This document shows, piece by piece, positions 7,846-16,118 of a stretch of DNA of 64,000 nucleotides (position 1 is the first letter of the stretch; the number at the start of each line of letters is the position of its first letter). Both the position numbers and the translations under genes were made by a program. This stretch comes from CAZCTC01 sp964501335 (lineage in GTDB: Bacteria; Chloroflexota; Anaerolineae; B4-G1; SLSP01), in the NCBI GenBank assembly GCA_964501335.1, contig CAZCTC010000014.1, positions 1 to 64,000 on the forward strand, in the 5' to 3' direction. Below the pieces are notes generated by a model. The model worked only from the letters and a program-made list of their open reading frames with translations, was not told the DNA's origin and did no database searches.

Positions 7846-9220
7846 AAGAAGCCACCTCCAGCCGGACCGCGCCGACAAAATCCTGTTCCCGCGGGCGGAA
7901 GATGGCATGCACCATCCCGGTGGGCCCATGGCGATGCTTGGCCACGATCAACTCGGTCAGGTTGGTGGGTTGATCCTCCCCGTAGAGTCCCGGCCGGTGC
8001 AGGAAGATTACATGATCGGCGTCCTGTTCCTGCGAACCGCCTTCGCGTAAATCGGAAAGCGTGGGGCGTTTGTCCTGCCGTTGTTCGACGCCGCGATTCA
8101 ACTGAGCGGCAGCCATCACCGGGACGCCCACTTCCCGGCCCAGGGCTTTGAGACCGGCGGTAATCAGGCCGATCTCTTCCGTGCGATTTCGGGAAGTCAT
8201 GCCGGGTCGCACCAGCTGCAGATAATCGACGATGATGAGATCTACGCCTTCGCGTAAGGCCTGGGTAGTGACGACGGATCTTAAGTGAGAAAGTGGGACC
8301 GCGGCGGTATCGTCAATCCAGATGGGCAATTCGGTGAGTCGGGTAAGCCCATGGGACAAGCCCGGCCATTCGGCGGGTTCCAAGGGGCCGGAGCGTAACC
8401 GGGCGCTATCGACGCCGGCCGGACCGGCTACCAGGCGGCGGATCAACTGCCCGCTACCCATTTCCAGGCTGAAGATCATTACCTTCTTACCGTTTCGGGC
8501 GGCATTTTGCGCGGCGGTCAGGAGGAAGGTAGTTTTGCCGACGCCAGGCCGGGCGGCGACGATGGTGAGATCGCCTGGGAAGAAGCCGCCGATCATCCGA
8601 TCCAGATCGGCCAGGCCGGTATAAACAGCCGGCGGGGTATGTCCCTCCAGGATGGCTTGTAGCTCACTTTGGACTGTCGGGACCAACTCGGCCAGGGAAT
8701 GGACCGCGCCGCCGGTGCCGAAGCGCCGGGTAACTTCGGTCACCAGACTGCCGACTTGATCGAAGAGAGACTCAGGAGGCAGGTCATCCTGCTGGGCCAG
8801 TTGCACCAGGCGGCTGGCCAGCGGCAACAAGGCGCGGCGGGCGGCATAGTGATGCACGATGCGCGCATAATGTTCGGCATTGATAGCGGTGGGAGTAGCA
8901 TTGATGAGGGAAACCAGATAGCCGATGCGGTTAATTCCCGGCAGGGGATCGGTGCGTTCCAGCTGCTCCGCCGTGGAAAGCAGCGGTAAGGTCTCCAATC
9001 CCCCGGTGCGCTCCAACTCGTTGGCCACCAGCAGCAAGTCAATTCCCCCCTGCCGGGCGCAGGTTTGCAGAGCCCGCCAGACATGTTGATGGCCTAAAAA
9101 GTAAAATTCTTCCGCCGAAAAGCGCTCCAACAGCGCCGGTGCCTGTGTGGGATCAATGAAGATGGAGCCGATCAAAGCCTGCTCGGCACTTTCAGAATAG
9201 AGTTTGTCAAAATCCACCAT
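7838..9220 (-). CDS. dnaB: replicative DNA helicase, DnaB family
   Basis: The 460-residue product has the N-terminal DnaB domain (SAEQALIGSIFIDP near the start) and a RecA-like C-terminal domain with Walker A ARPGVGKTT (about residues 220-229), the Walker B region IIVDYLQLV, and the DnaB-type SLREGGSQEQDADHVIFLHR segment before the C-terminus. The start is placed at 9220, where GGGAGGG lies just upstream. It is a ring helicase that would be loaded by the DnaC-like protein two genes on. Standing next to rep and a loader rather than a ribosomal protein gene, it is probably the helicase of the mobile element, not the host's main copy. Confidence 0.92.
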   Translation of the reverse strand: MVDFDKLYSESAEQALIGSIFIDPTQAPALLERFSAEEFYFLGHQHVWRALQTCARQGGIDLLLVANELERTGGLETLPLLSTAEQLERTDPLPGINRIGYLVSLINATPTAINAEHYARIVHHYAARRALLPLASRLVQLAQQDDLPPESLFDQVGSLVTEVTRRFGTGGAVHSLAELVPTVQSELQAILEGHTPPAVYTGLADLDRMIGGFFPGDLTIVAARPGVGKTTFLLTAAQNAARNGKKVMIFSLEMGSGQLIRRLVAGPAGVDSARLRSGPLEPAEWPGLSHGLTRLTELPIWIDDTAAVPLSHLRSVVTTQALREGVDLIIVDYLQLVRPGMTSRNRTEEIGLITAGLKALGREVGVPVMAAAQLNRGVEQRQDKRPTLSDLREGGSQEQDADHVIFLHRPGLYGEDQPTNLTELIVAKHRHGPTGMVHAIFRPREQDFVGAVRLEVASYA

Positions 9221-9262
9221 CGCTTTCCCTCCCATTGGAATCCAGAGGATTCTATTTTTGGA

Positions 9263-10516
9263 TTAACGGCGGGTCCAGGCTGGCAGATAGTCGGGCAACA
9301 AAGGCAACTGCCCGGCCTGGATCGTCCCGGTTTGCTGGATGGCCAGGTGACAACGTTGGCAAAGGGCCACCAGGTTATGCCGGGCATTGTTCTGCGGATG
9401 GCCGTCGATGTGATGGACGGTCAGGGTGTAACCGGCTTCCGGCTCATGAGGATGGCCGCAGTGCTCACAGCGCCAGCCGGCTTCGGTCTTGACCCGGATC
9501 GCCACTTCATTCCAGTCCGGGGTATAGCCTTGAGCTACCCCGCGCGGCCGCCGACGATCGTACTCGCTCCAGGCGCGGACGGCGCGCCAGATCCGGGGGC
9601 GGCTATAGTAGCGACGAAAATCGCGGACCTGCTGGAGATCCCAGCCGGGCGCGACGTAATCGCCTGATTGCATCCAATCGAGGGGCCGGTAGGCCATGGG
9701 CCAGGGACAGGCCAGGGGATGCTCGCGGGAATTGATGAGCTGTTCGGCCCGTTCTACCGCTTCTTCCGGAGATTCGTGGTGATTGTAGAGCAGATAGACC
9801 CGGATCGTGGCCCAATCCACCCCGGCCTGGCGCAGATCCTGGAGCGCCCGTTCGACGGCGGGCCAGTCCTGAGCGTGATCGTAGGCAAAGCGCCAGTATT
9901 TGAGCTGCACGCCGCAGCGGTCCAACAGCCGGCGGAACGCCGGAGTATAGAGGCGGGCATCCAGCCCTTGATTGAAATCGACTTTGTGATAGCCCGCAGC
10001 AGCCAGGCGGCGCAGCACCCGCTCTTGATGGGCGAACGAGCAGGCCAGGAAATTGTTGTCCATGACCAGCGGGGCCGGTTGCCAGTCATCCAACTCTGTC
10101 AAAGGGCCTTCGATTTTCCACACCAAACAAAAGGCGCATTGCCAGGAGCAGCCGCGACTGGTCCAGGTGGTGAGGGGATGATCCAGATGGACCGCGGCGC
10201 AGGGATGCAATCCTTGCCAGGGGGCAATGCCGATCCGGGCCTGAATGGTAGCGGCGTTGAATTCGGCGGCGGGACCGCCCATTTCGACCGAAATTCCCAA
10301 CGCCAGGGCGCGTTGGGCCAGATCGAGAGCGGCGGGCAGATCCCAGGAGAACAGGATCGAGAGATACAGCCGATCCACGGTTAACAGTTCCAGATCCTTG
10401 GGAAGATCGGCCGCCGGATATACCTGAGCTGTCATGCCTTGTTGTTGCAGCCAGGCCGCCAACCGCAGTGGCGCCGGATTGCCGGCGCGGGAGCCATTGA
10501 CGATCAAGGCGTTCAT
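9263..10516 (-). CDS. radical SAM enzyme fused to an HNH nuclease domain
   Basis: The 417-residue protein has an N-terminal region resembling the cobalamin-binding-like fold that often precedes radical SAM domains, then the cluster motif CxxxCxxC (C123, C127, C130 within RGCSWQCAFC) and a radical SAM barrel. The last ~70 residues form an HNH zinc-finger nuclease: C350/C353, the HH pair at 368-369 followed by DGHPQNN, and C386/C389. The start overlaps the ParR-like stop (ATGA), so it is co-translated with the partition genes, and dnaB follows 42 bases on. The substrate is unknown. One domain could modify, and the other cut, nucleic acid. I know of no standard family with this pairing. Confidence 0.75.
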   Translation of the reverse strand: MNALIVNGSRAGNPAPLRLAAWLQQQGMTAQVYPAADLPKDLELLTVDRLYLSILFSWDLPAALDLAQRALALGISVEMGGPAAEFNAATIQARIGIAPWQGLHPCAAVHLDHPLTTWTSRGCSWQCAFCLVWKIEGPLTELDDWQPAPLVMDNNFLACSFAHQERVLRRLAAAGYHKVDFNQGLDARLYTPAFRRLLDRCGVQLKYWRFAYDHAQDWPAVERALQDLRQAGVDWATIRVYLLYNHHESPEEAVERAEQLINSREHPLACPWPMAYRPLDWMQSGDYVAPGWDLQQVRDFRRYYSRPRIWRAVRAWSEYDRRRPRGVAQGYTPDWNEVAIRVKTEAGWRCEHCGHPHEPEAGYTLTVHHIDGHPQNNARHNLVALCQRCHLAIQQTGTIQAGQLPLLPDYLPAWTRR

Positions 10517-10962
10517 GCTTCGTCCTCCTCTTCCAACAACATGCCCGATACCATGGAAGTGAGCAGATCTTCACTTTGAGCCGCCGATGGCGTTGCAGCC
10601 GGGACCGAAGCCCCCGCCATTCCTCCGCTGCGGGCCAGGGCGGAAAGCACCGCCGCTTCGAGCAGCAACCGGAACTCTGCCAGGAGATTGACGGATAATT
10701 GGTCCGTTAATCCTGGCACAAGAGCTTTCAAGAGGGTATCGGCCAGGCCCGGGACATCCAAAGTTAGGGATGCAGCAGCGGGGGCACTTCGAGCCGAAAG
10801 CTTTTGCCCCTGGTTCCGTCCCTGTCGCAACGTATCCTTGATTTCTTGCGATTTGTAGCCATGGGGCCGGCCTTTCAACTCCTCAATCCAGGCAATCAGA
10901 TCCGCATCTTCGCGCGGATTGAAGCGGATTTCCAGGCGCAGGGATTCATTTCGGCGTACCAT
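10513..10962 (-). CDS. ParR-like partition adaptor (probable)
   Basis: The 149-residue product starts with a basic segment resembling the ribbon-helix-helix region of ParR/StbB proteins (SLRLEIRFNPREDADLIAWI, then SQEIKDTLRQG). A helical middle and an acidic C-terminus (LLEEEDEA) follow, fitting the ParR pattern in which the tail contacts the actin-like filament. It lies directly downstream of the ParM-like gene, as parR does after parM. The 75-base gap between them holds tandem palindromes. Primary similarity is weak, so the call leans on context. Confidence 0.6.
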   Translation of the reverse strand: MVRRNESLRLEIRFNPREDADLIAWIEELKGRPHGYKSQEIKDTLRQGRNQGQKLSARSAPAAASLTLDVPGLADTLLKALVPGLTDQLSVNLLAEFRLLLEAAVLSALARSGGMAGASVPAATPSAAQSEDLLTSMVSGMLLEEEDEA

Positions 10963-10990
10963 CGGTTTCCTCCGCGGCTTTCGACGAATA

Positions 10991-11024
10991 CCGGCAATTG
11001 CCGGGAAGTGCCGGCAATTGCCGG
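10991..11024. promoter_or_regulatory. tandem palindromes, candidate centromere or operator
   Basis: The 14-bp perfect palindrome CCGGCAATTGCCGG occurs at 10991-11004 and again at 11011-11024, exactly 20 bp apart (two helical turns), with a third partial CCGG-CATT start just after. They lie between the ParM-like and ParR-like genes. Tandem sites bound by an RHH protein form the parC centromere in ParMRC systems, where they usually lie upstream of parM; here the position is internal to the operon. Confidence 0.55.
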
Positions 11025-11037
11025 CATTCTCCCGGTG

Positions 11038-12084
11038 TCATTTGAAGACCCCCAATGCCGCCCGGGCCAGGCCCAAAGCGTTGGCCATAACGGGAGTTTC
11101 CAATACCATGCCATGGGGGTATTGACGAGTTAAGGCTTCCCGTAAGGCTTCCGAACCGCCCCCGGTAAAGAGCAAGTGCCGAAACTGGCGGCCATTGTTC
11201 CAGCGATTGGATAAAAAGGTGAGGATTTCACCGGTGGTGGACGCCAGGGCAGTGCCGGCCAGCTTCGACAAATCGACCCGGCCTTCCGCGGTGGCCAGGG
11301 TAGGCTGATTTTGATGTAACAAGGCATCGGCTTCATGCAGAGAAAGAGAAATCCCGTATTGTTTGCGAACGACCAACGTGACATAATCCGCAGCCCGGCG
11401 CATGCCCACCGTGTCGCCGCTGGTAAATTTACTCGTGACCTGGCCGTTCTGGACGGCAAAGAGATCCAGGGTATTGAAACCGATATCACAGATGGCGGCG
11501 GGATCTTCCAGATCTTCCGCTGGGCGAGTGATTTGCCCCTGGTTGTTCCAGCCCCAGGCGAAGTAAGCGCCGGCGGGTTGGGCCAAAACCTGCACCTGTT
11601 CAATTTTCAGCCGGGTTTGAACGTTATCAACGTTAAAGGCGTGTTGATCGACCAACCAACTTCGCAAGGCGCGGCGGGTCTCTTTCGCCAACTCTTTGTT
11701 GGCCATCACTTCAACCGGTAGCCCCACCATCAGGTTAGCGCGATACTCTCCCGCGCCCAACAATTTTCCCAGGCCTGCGTAAAGCAAGGCACGTAACTCG
11801 AAACCGTCGCTCAGACGATTGAAATCCATTCGTTCGACCGGGCGGGCATATTCAGGAACATGTTCTCCTACCAGGTAAGAAATTCCGTTCCAGGCTACGG
11901 TCAGCGGTTTATCCCGTTTGCGTCGGGAATTCACTTCCAGCGAGAGCATCCCCAAATCGGTATCCCCGATTCCTACCACGGAAGGAATATGAATGCTTTT
12001 CGGTAATTGATTTTCAATGACCACCATCTTGATCCCGCCAAAACCGGGATCCACACCAATACGTAGCAAGGGTTGGTTTTCCAT
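11038..12084 (-). CDS. ParM/StbA-family actin-like ATPase
   Basis: The 348-residue protein carries actin-fold signatures: phosphate-1 loop IGVDPGFGGIK near residues 9-19, phosphate-2 CDIGFNTLD in the second half, and adenosine motif LLFTGGGSEALR near the C-terminus. This set matches bacterial actin-like plasmid segregation proteins (ParM, StbA, Alp group). ParM filaments push plasmid copies apart by binding ParR-parC complexes. The start at 12084 has GGAG about 9 bases upstream; a longer frame overlaps the previous gene. A ParR-like gene follows. Such a protein implies that the element is, or recently was, an autonomous replicon. Confidence 0.85.
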   Translation of the reverse strand: MENQPLLRIGVDPGFGGIKMVVIENQLPKSIHIPSVVGIGDTDLGMLSLEVNSRRKRDKPLTVAWNGISYLVGEHVPEYARPVERMDFNRLSDGFELRALLYAGLGKLLGAGEYRANLMVGLPVEVMANKELAKETRRALRSWLVDQHAFNVDNVQTRLKIEQVQVLAQPAGAYFAWGWNNQGQITRPAEDLEDPAAICDIGFNTLDLFAVQNGQVTSKFTSGDTVGMRRAADYVTLVVRKQYGISLSLHEADALLHQNQPTLATAEGRVDLSKLAGTALASTTGEILTFLSNRWNNGRQFRHLLFTGGGSEALREALTRQYPHGMVLETPVMANALGLARAALGVFK

Positions 12085-12106
12085 TCCTTTTGACTCCTGT
12101 TTGAGA

Positions 12107-12454
12107 TTAAAAGACCCATTCGACGGTTTCATCCAAATCGGGTTCAGGGGGTCCCAGAGAATCCTCTTTCGGATCCAGAGGTTGCCGCACCACCCGGCGA
12201 TACAATTCCACCCCTCCTCCCAAGAGAAGGATTCCCATCCCGACCAGGATCAGCCACAGGACCAGCGGGCTGGACAGGTTTACCGGGAAAACGGCTATCA
12301 CCTGGCAAGAAGCCGGAATCGGCGCGGGTTGGAGCGTATCGGCCAAGCGATTCAAGGCGCGGGCGATTTCCGGGCCGCTGGCATTGCCGACGGCGGCCGC
12401 AAAGAAACAGCCGATCAAAACTACCGAACCGATCATCCCTGCTGTGCGCCGCAT
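12107..12454 (-). CDS. small membrane protein of the element
   Basis: The 115-residue product has a signal-like N-terminus (about 1-27), a short extracytoplasmic stretch with one Cys, a transmembrane helix near residues 63-83 (SPLVLWLILVGMGILLLGGG) and a charged cytoplasmic tail ending DLDETVEWVF. It lies 22 bases before the ParM-like gene and 12 bases after another membrane-protein gene, in the same operon. I do not recognise a family. Small membrane proteins beside an FtsK/TraB-type ATPase can belong to DNA-transfer machinery, but nothing in the sequence proves that. Confidence 0.6.
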   Translation of the reverse strand: MRRTAGMIGSVVLIGCFFAAAVGNASGPEIARALNRLADTLQPAPIPASCQVIAVFPVNLSSPLVLWLILVGMGILLLGGGVELYRRVVRQPLDPKEDSLGPPEPDLDETVEWVF

Positions 12455-12466
12455 CCCTTTTGCTCC

Positions 12467-12913
12467 TTAGAAAATTTCCACATCGTTGTCGTCGTCGAAA
12501 GCCGGCAAGGCCTCGGGCCCATTCGTCCCCAATTCCATAGGATTGGGCAGGTAGACATTGAAGTTCCCCCGGTCGGGCGTCGGCGGGCGCTGGGGCGCGC
12601 GCATGGCCTGGACCGTGCGGATGCGTACATCGGCGGTTTGGGTAGCAGCCTGCATGACGACCCCCACCCCGGTTTGAATGCCTTCTCGATGGGCGCGGGC
12701 GGTGGCCTGCCCAGACAGGTAGCCGATTACCGGCCCGATCAAGGCGCAGACCGTGGCCACCCCGGCCCACCAGCGCAGGGCGGCAATATCCAGAGAAAAA
12801 AGCGCTCCGACCAATAACGCCGTGCTGGCCAAGAAGACAATTCCGCCGGCCCCCAGGATCAGCTTTAGCTTTCGATCGGGAATCGGTTCCGTAAAAGCCC
12901 CTTTTTTAACCAT
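12467..12913 (-). CDS. two-helix membrane protein of the element
   Basis: The 148-residue product has two hydrophobic helices (about 17-41 and 48-68), a short segment with a GQATARAHREG turn, then a long polar C-terminal part rich in Pro and Asn ending in an acidic run (DDDNDVEIF). No family is recognised. It sits between the FtsK-like ATPase gene and another small membrane protein gene. The gap to the ATPase gene holds a 17-bp inverted repeat that may separate transcripts. Confidence 0.6.
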   Translation of the reverse strand: MVKKGAFTEPIPDRKLKLILGAGGIVFLASTALLVGALFSLDIAALRWWAGVATVCALIGPVIGYLSGQATARAHREGIQTGVGVVMQAATQTADVRIRTVQAMRAPQRPPTPDRGNFNVYLPNPMELGTNGPEALPAFDDDNDVEIF

Positions 12914-12973
12914 GCCAATCTCCTTTGGATTCGTTTTTCAGATGTGTCTGGCAACGTTAAGGTGTGTCTGTTT

Positions 12974-13067
12974 TGTGTCGGGGTGTCTGGTTGTTTCGGT
13001 GTACCCCTCAAATGAGCCAAAATGAGCGTTTTAGGGGTATAGATTTTTTGCCAGACACCCCGACACA
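12974..13067. repeat. nested inverted repeat between operon genes
   Basis: TGTGTCGGGGTGTCTGG (12974-12990) pairs perfectly over 17 bp with its complement at 13051-13067. Inside it, TACCCCT (13002-13008) pairs with AGGGGTA (13033-13039), and AATGAGC occurs twice in the central loop. Upstream copies of TGTGTCTG add direct repeats. No T-run follows on the minus strand, so this is not a standard terminator. It could be an operator, an RNA structure, or a processing or transfer site. Confidence 0.6.
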
Positions 13068-13069
13068 CC

Positions 13070-14434
13070 CTAATTCCCGTCTGTTAAGGCCGGCATGGAG
13101 TCCGGCATCACGGTATATCCCAGGGATTCTAGAGCTTCCAACTGCTCCCGGCCCAGATCCAATAACCGGCGGGCTCGTTCCACTCCCGGACGGGCATTCC
13201 CCGCATCGGTCAAGGCCGCCAGAAGTTTGCGCCGGCCCCAGTTCTGGGTAGCGGCAATCAGGCCATGGGCCAGTTCTTCCCCGGTGTAGGCCCAGCGCAC
13301 TGTGGGTTCCTGGCCCAATTCCTCGGGCTTGCTCTCAGGCCAACTCTCAAATTGCGGGCGTTGGCGGGGCAAATGCTCCAGCTCGTGGTGATCGACCAGC
13401 AGGAGCTGGGCGCGATAGATCCGGCCGGGACCGATGGTATAGGCATCCCCTTTACCCATCAGCCGATCGGCGCGCGGAGAAGTATCGCCGATGGCGACTT
13501 CGCTGGCTTTGGCATCGGTCACTTTAAGGGCGATGCGGCCGACAAGGTTACGCTTGAGGGTATTGTCGTCGCCGAAGGCCTCATTGGTCGGATGCTGGGT
13601 GGCCAGGATGGCATGGATCCGGGCGGCGCGCCCTTGAGCAAGAATGCGCCGGGTCAATTCGCGGACCTGGGCGTCGCCGGTGAATTCCTGGAATTCGTCG
13701 AAGAAGAGGATCAGCCGGGGCAGGTGGGCGACGGTATCCAACGCTTCCTGTGTTCCTTGCGCCAACATCAGGTAGCGTTGTTGGAGTTCTGTGTTGATCC
13801 AGGCCAGAGCATTACGCGCCGCGTTGATATCGACCGCCACCGGGCCGATGGTGCCGGGCAGGGCCATCAAAGCCCCCAGGCCCGCGCCGTATTTACCGTC
13901 GATGAAAATCAGGCGGTTCTGGCGATCGCCGGCCAGTTGATAAGCGGCGCTGCGAATGGCGACGGTTTTTCCCGATCCGCTGGTGCCGGCAAAGAGCCAA
14001 TGCGGGATCTGGTCGCTGAAGCCGGCGGTAATGGTGCGGCGGCGTTCGTCGATCCCGGCCAGCCAGCGGCCCTGGCCTTCGGGCCGGCAACCCACCGAAT
14101 TCAGTCGGATCTCTGTTTCGGACCAGGATTCCGGCCAAGCGGCTTCAATGCGAACCGCCTTACCGGCCATGAAGATGGCCGGTTCACCGGGAAAGGGCCA
14201 GGCGATGAACTGCCGGGCCGCGGCGCCGTCATCGGCGGCGAGATAGCGCAGGGTCCGCCCGGCCCCCAACCCGGCATACAGATGCACCGCTCCGGCGCGC
14301 GGGCCGACCACGGTTTCCAGCTGGACCTGGAACGCTTTTCCGGCGACGCCCCGAGCCAGAGCCAGCTGCAGAGCTTGTGCCGTTTTTTGCAGGTAATCCC
14401 GCCGTTTATCTGAGCGTTGCTGTGGATTGGGCAT
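13070..14434 (-). CDS. FtsK/SpoIIIE-type DNA translocase ATPase
   Basis: The 454-residue product starts at 14434, where GGAGGG lies 9 bases upstream. It has Walker A GTSGSGKT (about 149-157) and Walker B LILFFDEFQEF (about 238-248), then a sensor-like segment (ILATQHPTNEAFGDDNTLKRN) seen in FtsK/SpoIIIE and TraB/Tcp-type ATPases. There are no N-terminal membrane helices, unlike chromosomal FtsK, so it is a soluble motor as in many integrative elements and plasmids. The C-terminal ~70 residues could be a winged helix. It would pump double-stranded DNA in segregation, transfer or packaging. No relaxase or terminase is visible nearby. Confidence 0.8.
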   Translation of the reverse strand: MPNPQQRSDKRRDYLQKTAQALQLALARGVAGKAFQVQLETVVGPRAGAVHLYAGLGAGRTLRYLAADDGAAARQFIAWPFPGEPAIFMAGKAVRIEAAWPESWSETEIRLNSVGCRPEGQGRWLAGIDERRRTITAGFSDQIPHWLFAGTSGSGKTVAIRSAAYQLAGDRQNRLIFIDGKYGAGLGALMALPGTIGPVAVDINAARNALAWINTELQQRYLMLAQGTQEALDTVAHLPRLILFFDEFQEFTGDAQVRELTRRILAQGRAARIHAILATQHPTNEAFGDDNTLKRNLVGRIALKVTDAKASEVAIGDTSPRADRLMGKGDAYTIGPGRIYRAQLLLVDHHELEHLPRQRPQFESWPESKPEELGQEPTVRWAYTGEELAHGLIAATQNWGRRKLLAALTDAGNARPGVERARRLLDLGREQLEALESLGYTVMPDSMPALTDGN

Positions 14435-14498
14435 GACTTTATCCCTCCATTTGAATCCGATCCGGCTCTTAAAAGTTAAATACATTCCAAACCCCAAA

Positions 14499-14714
14499 TT
14501 ACTCGGGCCGGGTTTGAGCGCCGGCATTTTCCAGATGGCGTAAAGCTATCAAGATACACCTTAATGCCATGGCCTGCCGGCGTAAAGTTTCAGTTTGGTC
14601 GAACTGTATCCCTTCAACTAAAGGACGGAGCATCCTTTCCGCCTGTTGTAATTCTTCGGCAGCACGATCCCGAGCACTTTTAGCGTGATTCGGCCATTCC
14701 CTGGGTTTGACCAT
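14499..14714 (-). CDS. short helical hypothetical protein
   Basis: The 71-residue product begins at an ATG with GGGAG upstream and overlaps the preceding gene by 35 bases in another frame. It is almost wholly helical and charged (RDRAAEELQQAERMLRPLVE, then LRRQAMALRCILIALRHLEN), so a coiled coil is likely. No family is recognised. It is part of the same minus-strand operon. Confidence 0.5.
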   Translation of the reverse strand: MVKPREWPNHAKSARDRAAEELQQAERMLRPLVEGIQFDQTETLRRQAMALRCILIALRHLENAGAQTRPE

Positions 14715-15033
14715 CGTTCTCCCTATCTTCCTGAAAATTACGTAAGGCTTCTTGCGCCTTTCGACGCTTAACCACATGCCGCCACCACGATCCCACCACC
14801 ATCCAAAAGCCGGAACAGGCGAAAGCCCCAAAATTTGTCGGCGCTTTTTCAGGATCAATGATTGCCAGGCCGATCAACGTGACGATAACTCCCAAAACGA
14901 CCAGGATGGCAGTATAGCCCTCGTCATAACCTGAAGCTTGCAACCAATCGACAAAACGATCATAGAAAAAGCTGAATAAGAATAACGCCCCGAAGACGAC
15001 TAAAATGGTTCCAGAATGGCTCCCGATGTACAT
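14680..15033 (-). CDS. small membrane protein, first gene of the replication operon
   Basis: The 117-residue product has hydrophobic helices at about 8-26 and 40-60 and possibly a third weak one near 68-85, then a basic tail (RHVVKRRKAQEALRNF). GGGAG precedes the ATG at a normal distance. No family is recognised. The ~210 bases upstream contain no convincing gene, so the promoter for the long minus-strand operon may lie there. Confidence 0.55.
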   Translation of the reverse strand: MYIGSHSGTILVVFGALFLFSFFYDRFVDWLQASGYDEGYTAILVVLGVIVTLIGLAIIDPEKAPTNFGAFACSGFWMVVGSWWRHVVKRRKAQEALRNFQEDRENDGQTQGMAESR

Positions 15034-15243
15034 TTAGCAATTCTCCCTGCTATAATGAAAATAGGTCAGGGGCTGGTTGTATGGAACTAAAGGAAAACCT
15101 GCCTGAAAAATATTCAGAAAAACTGTTGCAGCAGTTCTGAATATCCCAAGCCAGTCCCTGTCCCCTCTGGATACAACGCCCCGGTCAGCTACCAAATAAA
15201 ACATGCCATCAAAATCCTTTTGAAATCTGCTGAACAAACACCC

Positions 15244-15807
15244 TCAAATCACAATCCCCGCCCCTGCCCCAGGCAATCCTTGCAGGAATAACAAAAAAGC
15301 AGGGATATCCTCACGGAAAATAAGTTTCAAATAAAAGGGAAAAACGACCAACGAGGAAAACAAAAGGGGAAAAACATTTCCAGCAAACTGGTTCACCACG
15401 ACACCAAAAATGCCGGTTGCGCCAATAAGAATCAAAGTCCAACCTTTGATTCCACGAGATTGTGTTATTACCTGTCTGACTGAAGTTTCCGCACTGAGGT
15501 GCACCGATCCATACATTGTGCTATGCCTATTGTGTTGTATTTTTTGTCGATTGATGCTAGCAACATTAGCCACATCTGGAAAAACCGATCCACCTCCAAA
15601 AGTTACGTTGTTATTGCAATGTCTACCAATCTTGAAGGATAGATCGTAATGTTGCTCTGAAGTAACATCAAATTTAGAGCTGTACCTTGATCGATCCATA
15701 AATCTGCCCCAGGAATAATAAGGATGATTGTGGGGTTTTGGATCGCCAAGAAGTACCTCAAAGTGAATAGTATCCACTCTTACCATAGAGGACTTAAAAA
15801 AAAGCAT
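15244..15807 (-). CDS. hypothetical membrane protein, AT-rich
   Basis: The ATG at 15807 has GGGAGG 8 bases upstream; a longer frame runs through the hairpin leader and is rejected. The 187-residue product is polar for its first ~115 residues and then has two hydrophobic helices (about 122-142 and 145-168). No family is recognised. It differs in base composition from the operon to its left and lies next to the GHKL-nuclease gene, so it may be part of an accessory or defence cargo. Confidence 0.55.
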   Translation of the reverse strand: MLFFKSSMVRVDTIHFEVLLGDPKPHNHPYYSWGRFMDRSRYSSKFDVTSEQHYDLSFKIGRHCNNNVTFGGGSVFPDVANVASINRQKIQHNRHSTMYGSVHLSAETSVRQVITQSRGIKGWTLILIGATGIFGVVVNQFAGNVFPLLFSSLVVFPFYLKLIFREDIPAFLLFLQGLPGAGAGIVI

Positions 15808-16118
15808 AATGAAACCTCCCGCAAAATAATATACTTGCGGGAAGGTGGCTTTCCAGGTATACTCTAATCGCCTGGGGAGTGCCACCTCCCTTGGGCTATG
15901 GCTCCCGGTCTGTTCATGCAGACACGGGAGCTTTTCAAATCATTCAAATCTTCTTATGAAAACAAGAGATTTACTGCAATTACCATCTGGGTGTCAGTAT
16001 AATAGCATCCATTATTGGAGATGTCAAGTCTCCAAGAATCTCAAAAAAAAAGAAGGTAGATAAAGTCAGAATTATTGCCTTGCCTTTTCTACCTTCACAA
16101 AAAGCAAAATTATCTCAA
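15808..16118. other. hairpin-rich intergenic region
   Basis: This 311-bp gap holds two strong structures. GGGAAGGTGGC (15839-15849) pairs with GCCACCTCCC (15881-15890), with inner CCAGG/CCTGG arms at 15853-15857 and 15871-15875. GCTCCCG (15901-15907) pairs with CGGGAGC (15925-15931), with inner GTCTG/CAGAC, followed on the plus strand by TTTTC. Read on the minus strand they would form a structured 5' leader for the gene at 15244-15807. Read on the plus strand the second is terminator-like, so a short non-coding RNA is possible. Confidence 0.5.

Noticed and set aside
12974..13067. Nested inverted repeat as an oriT
   Set aside because: No relaxase or accessory transfer gene is present, so the claim cannot be supported from sequence alone.
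15034..15237. 67-residue minus-strand open frame
   Set aside because: No ribosome binding site, no recognisable domain, and composition not clearly coding.
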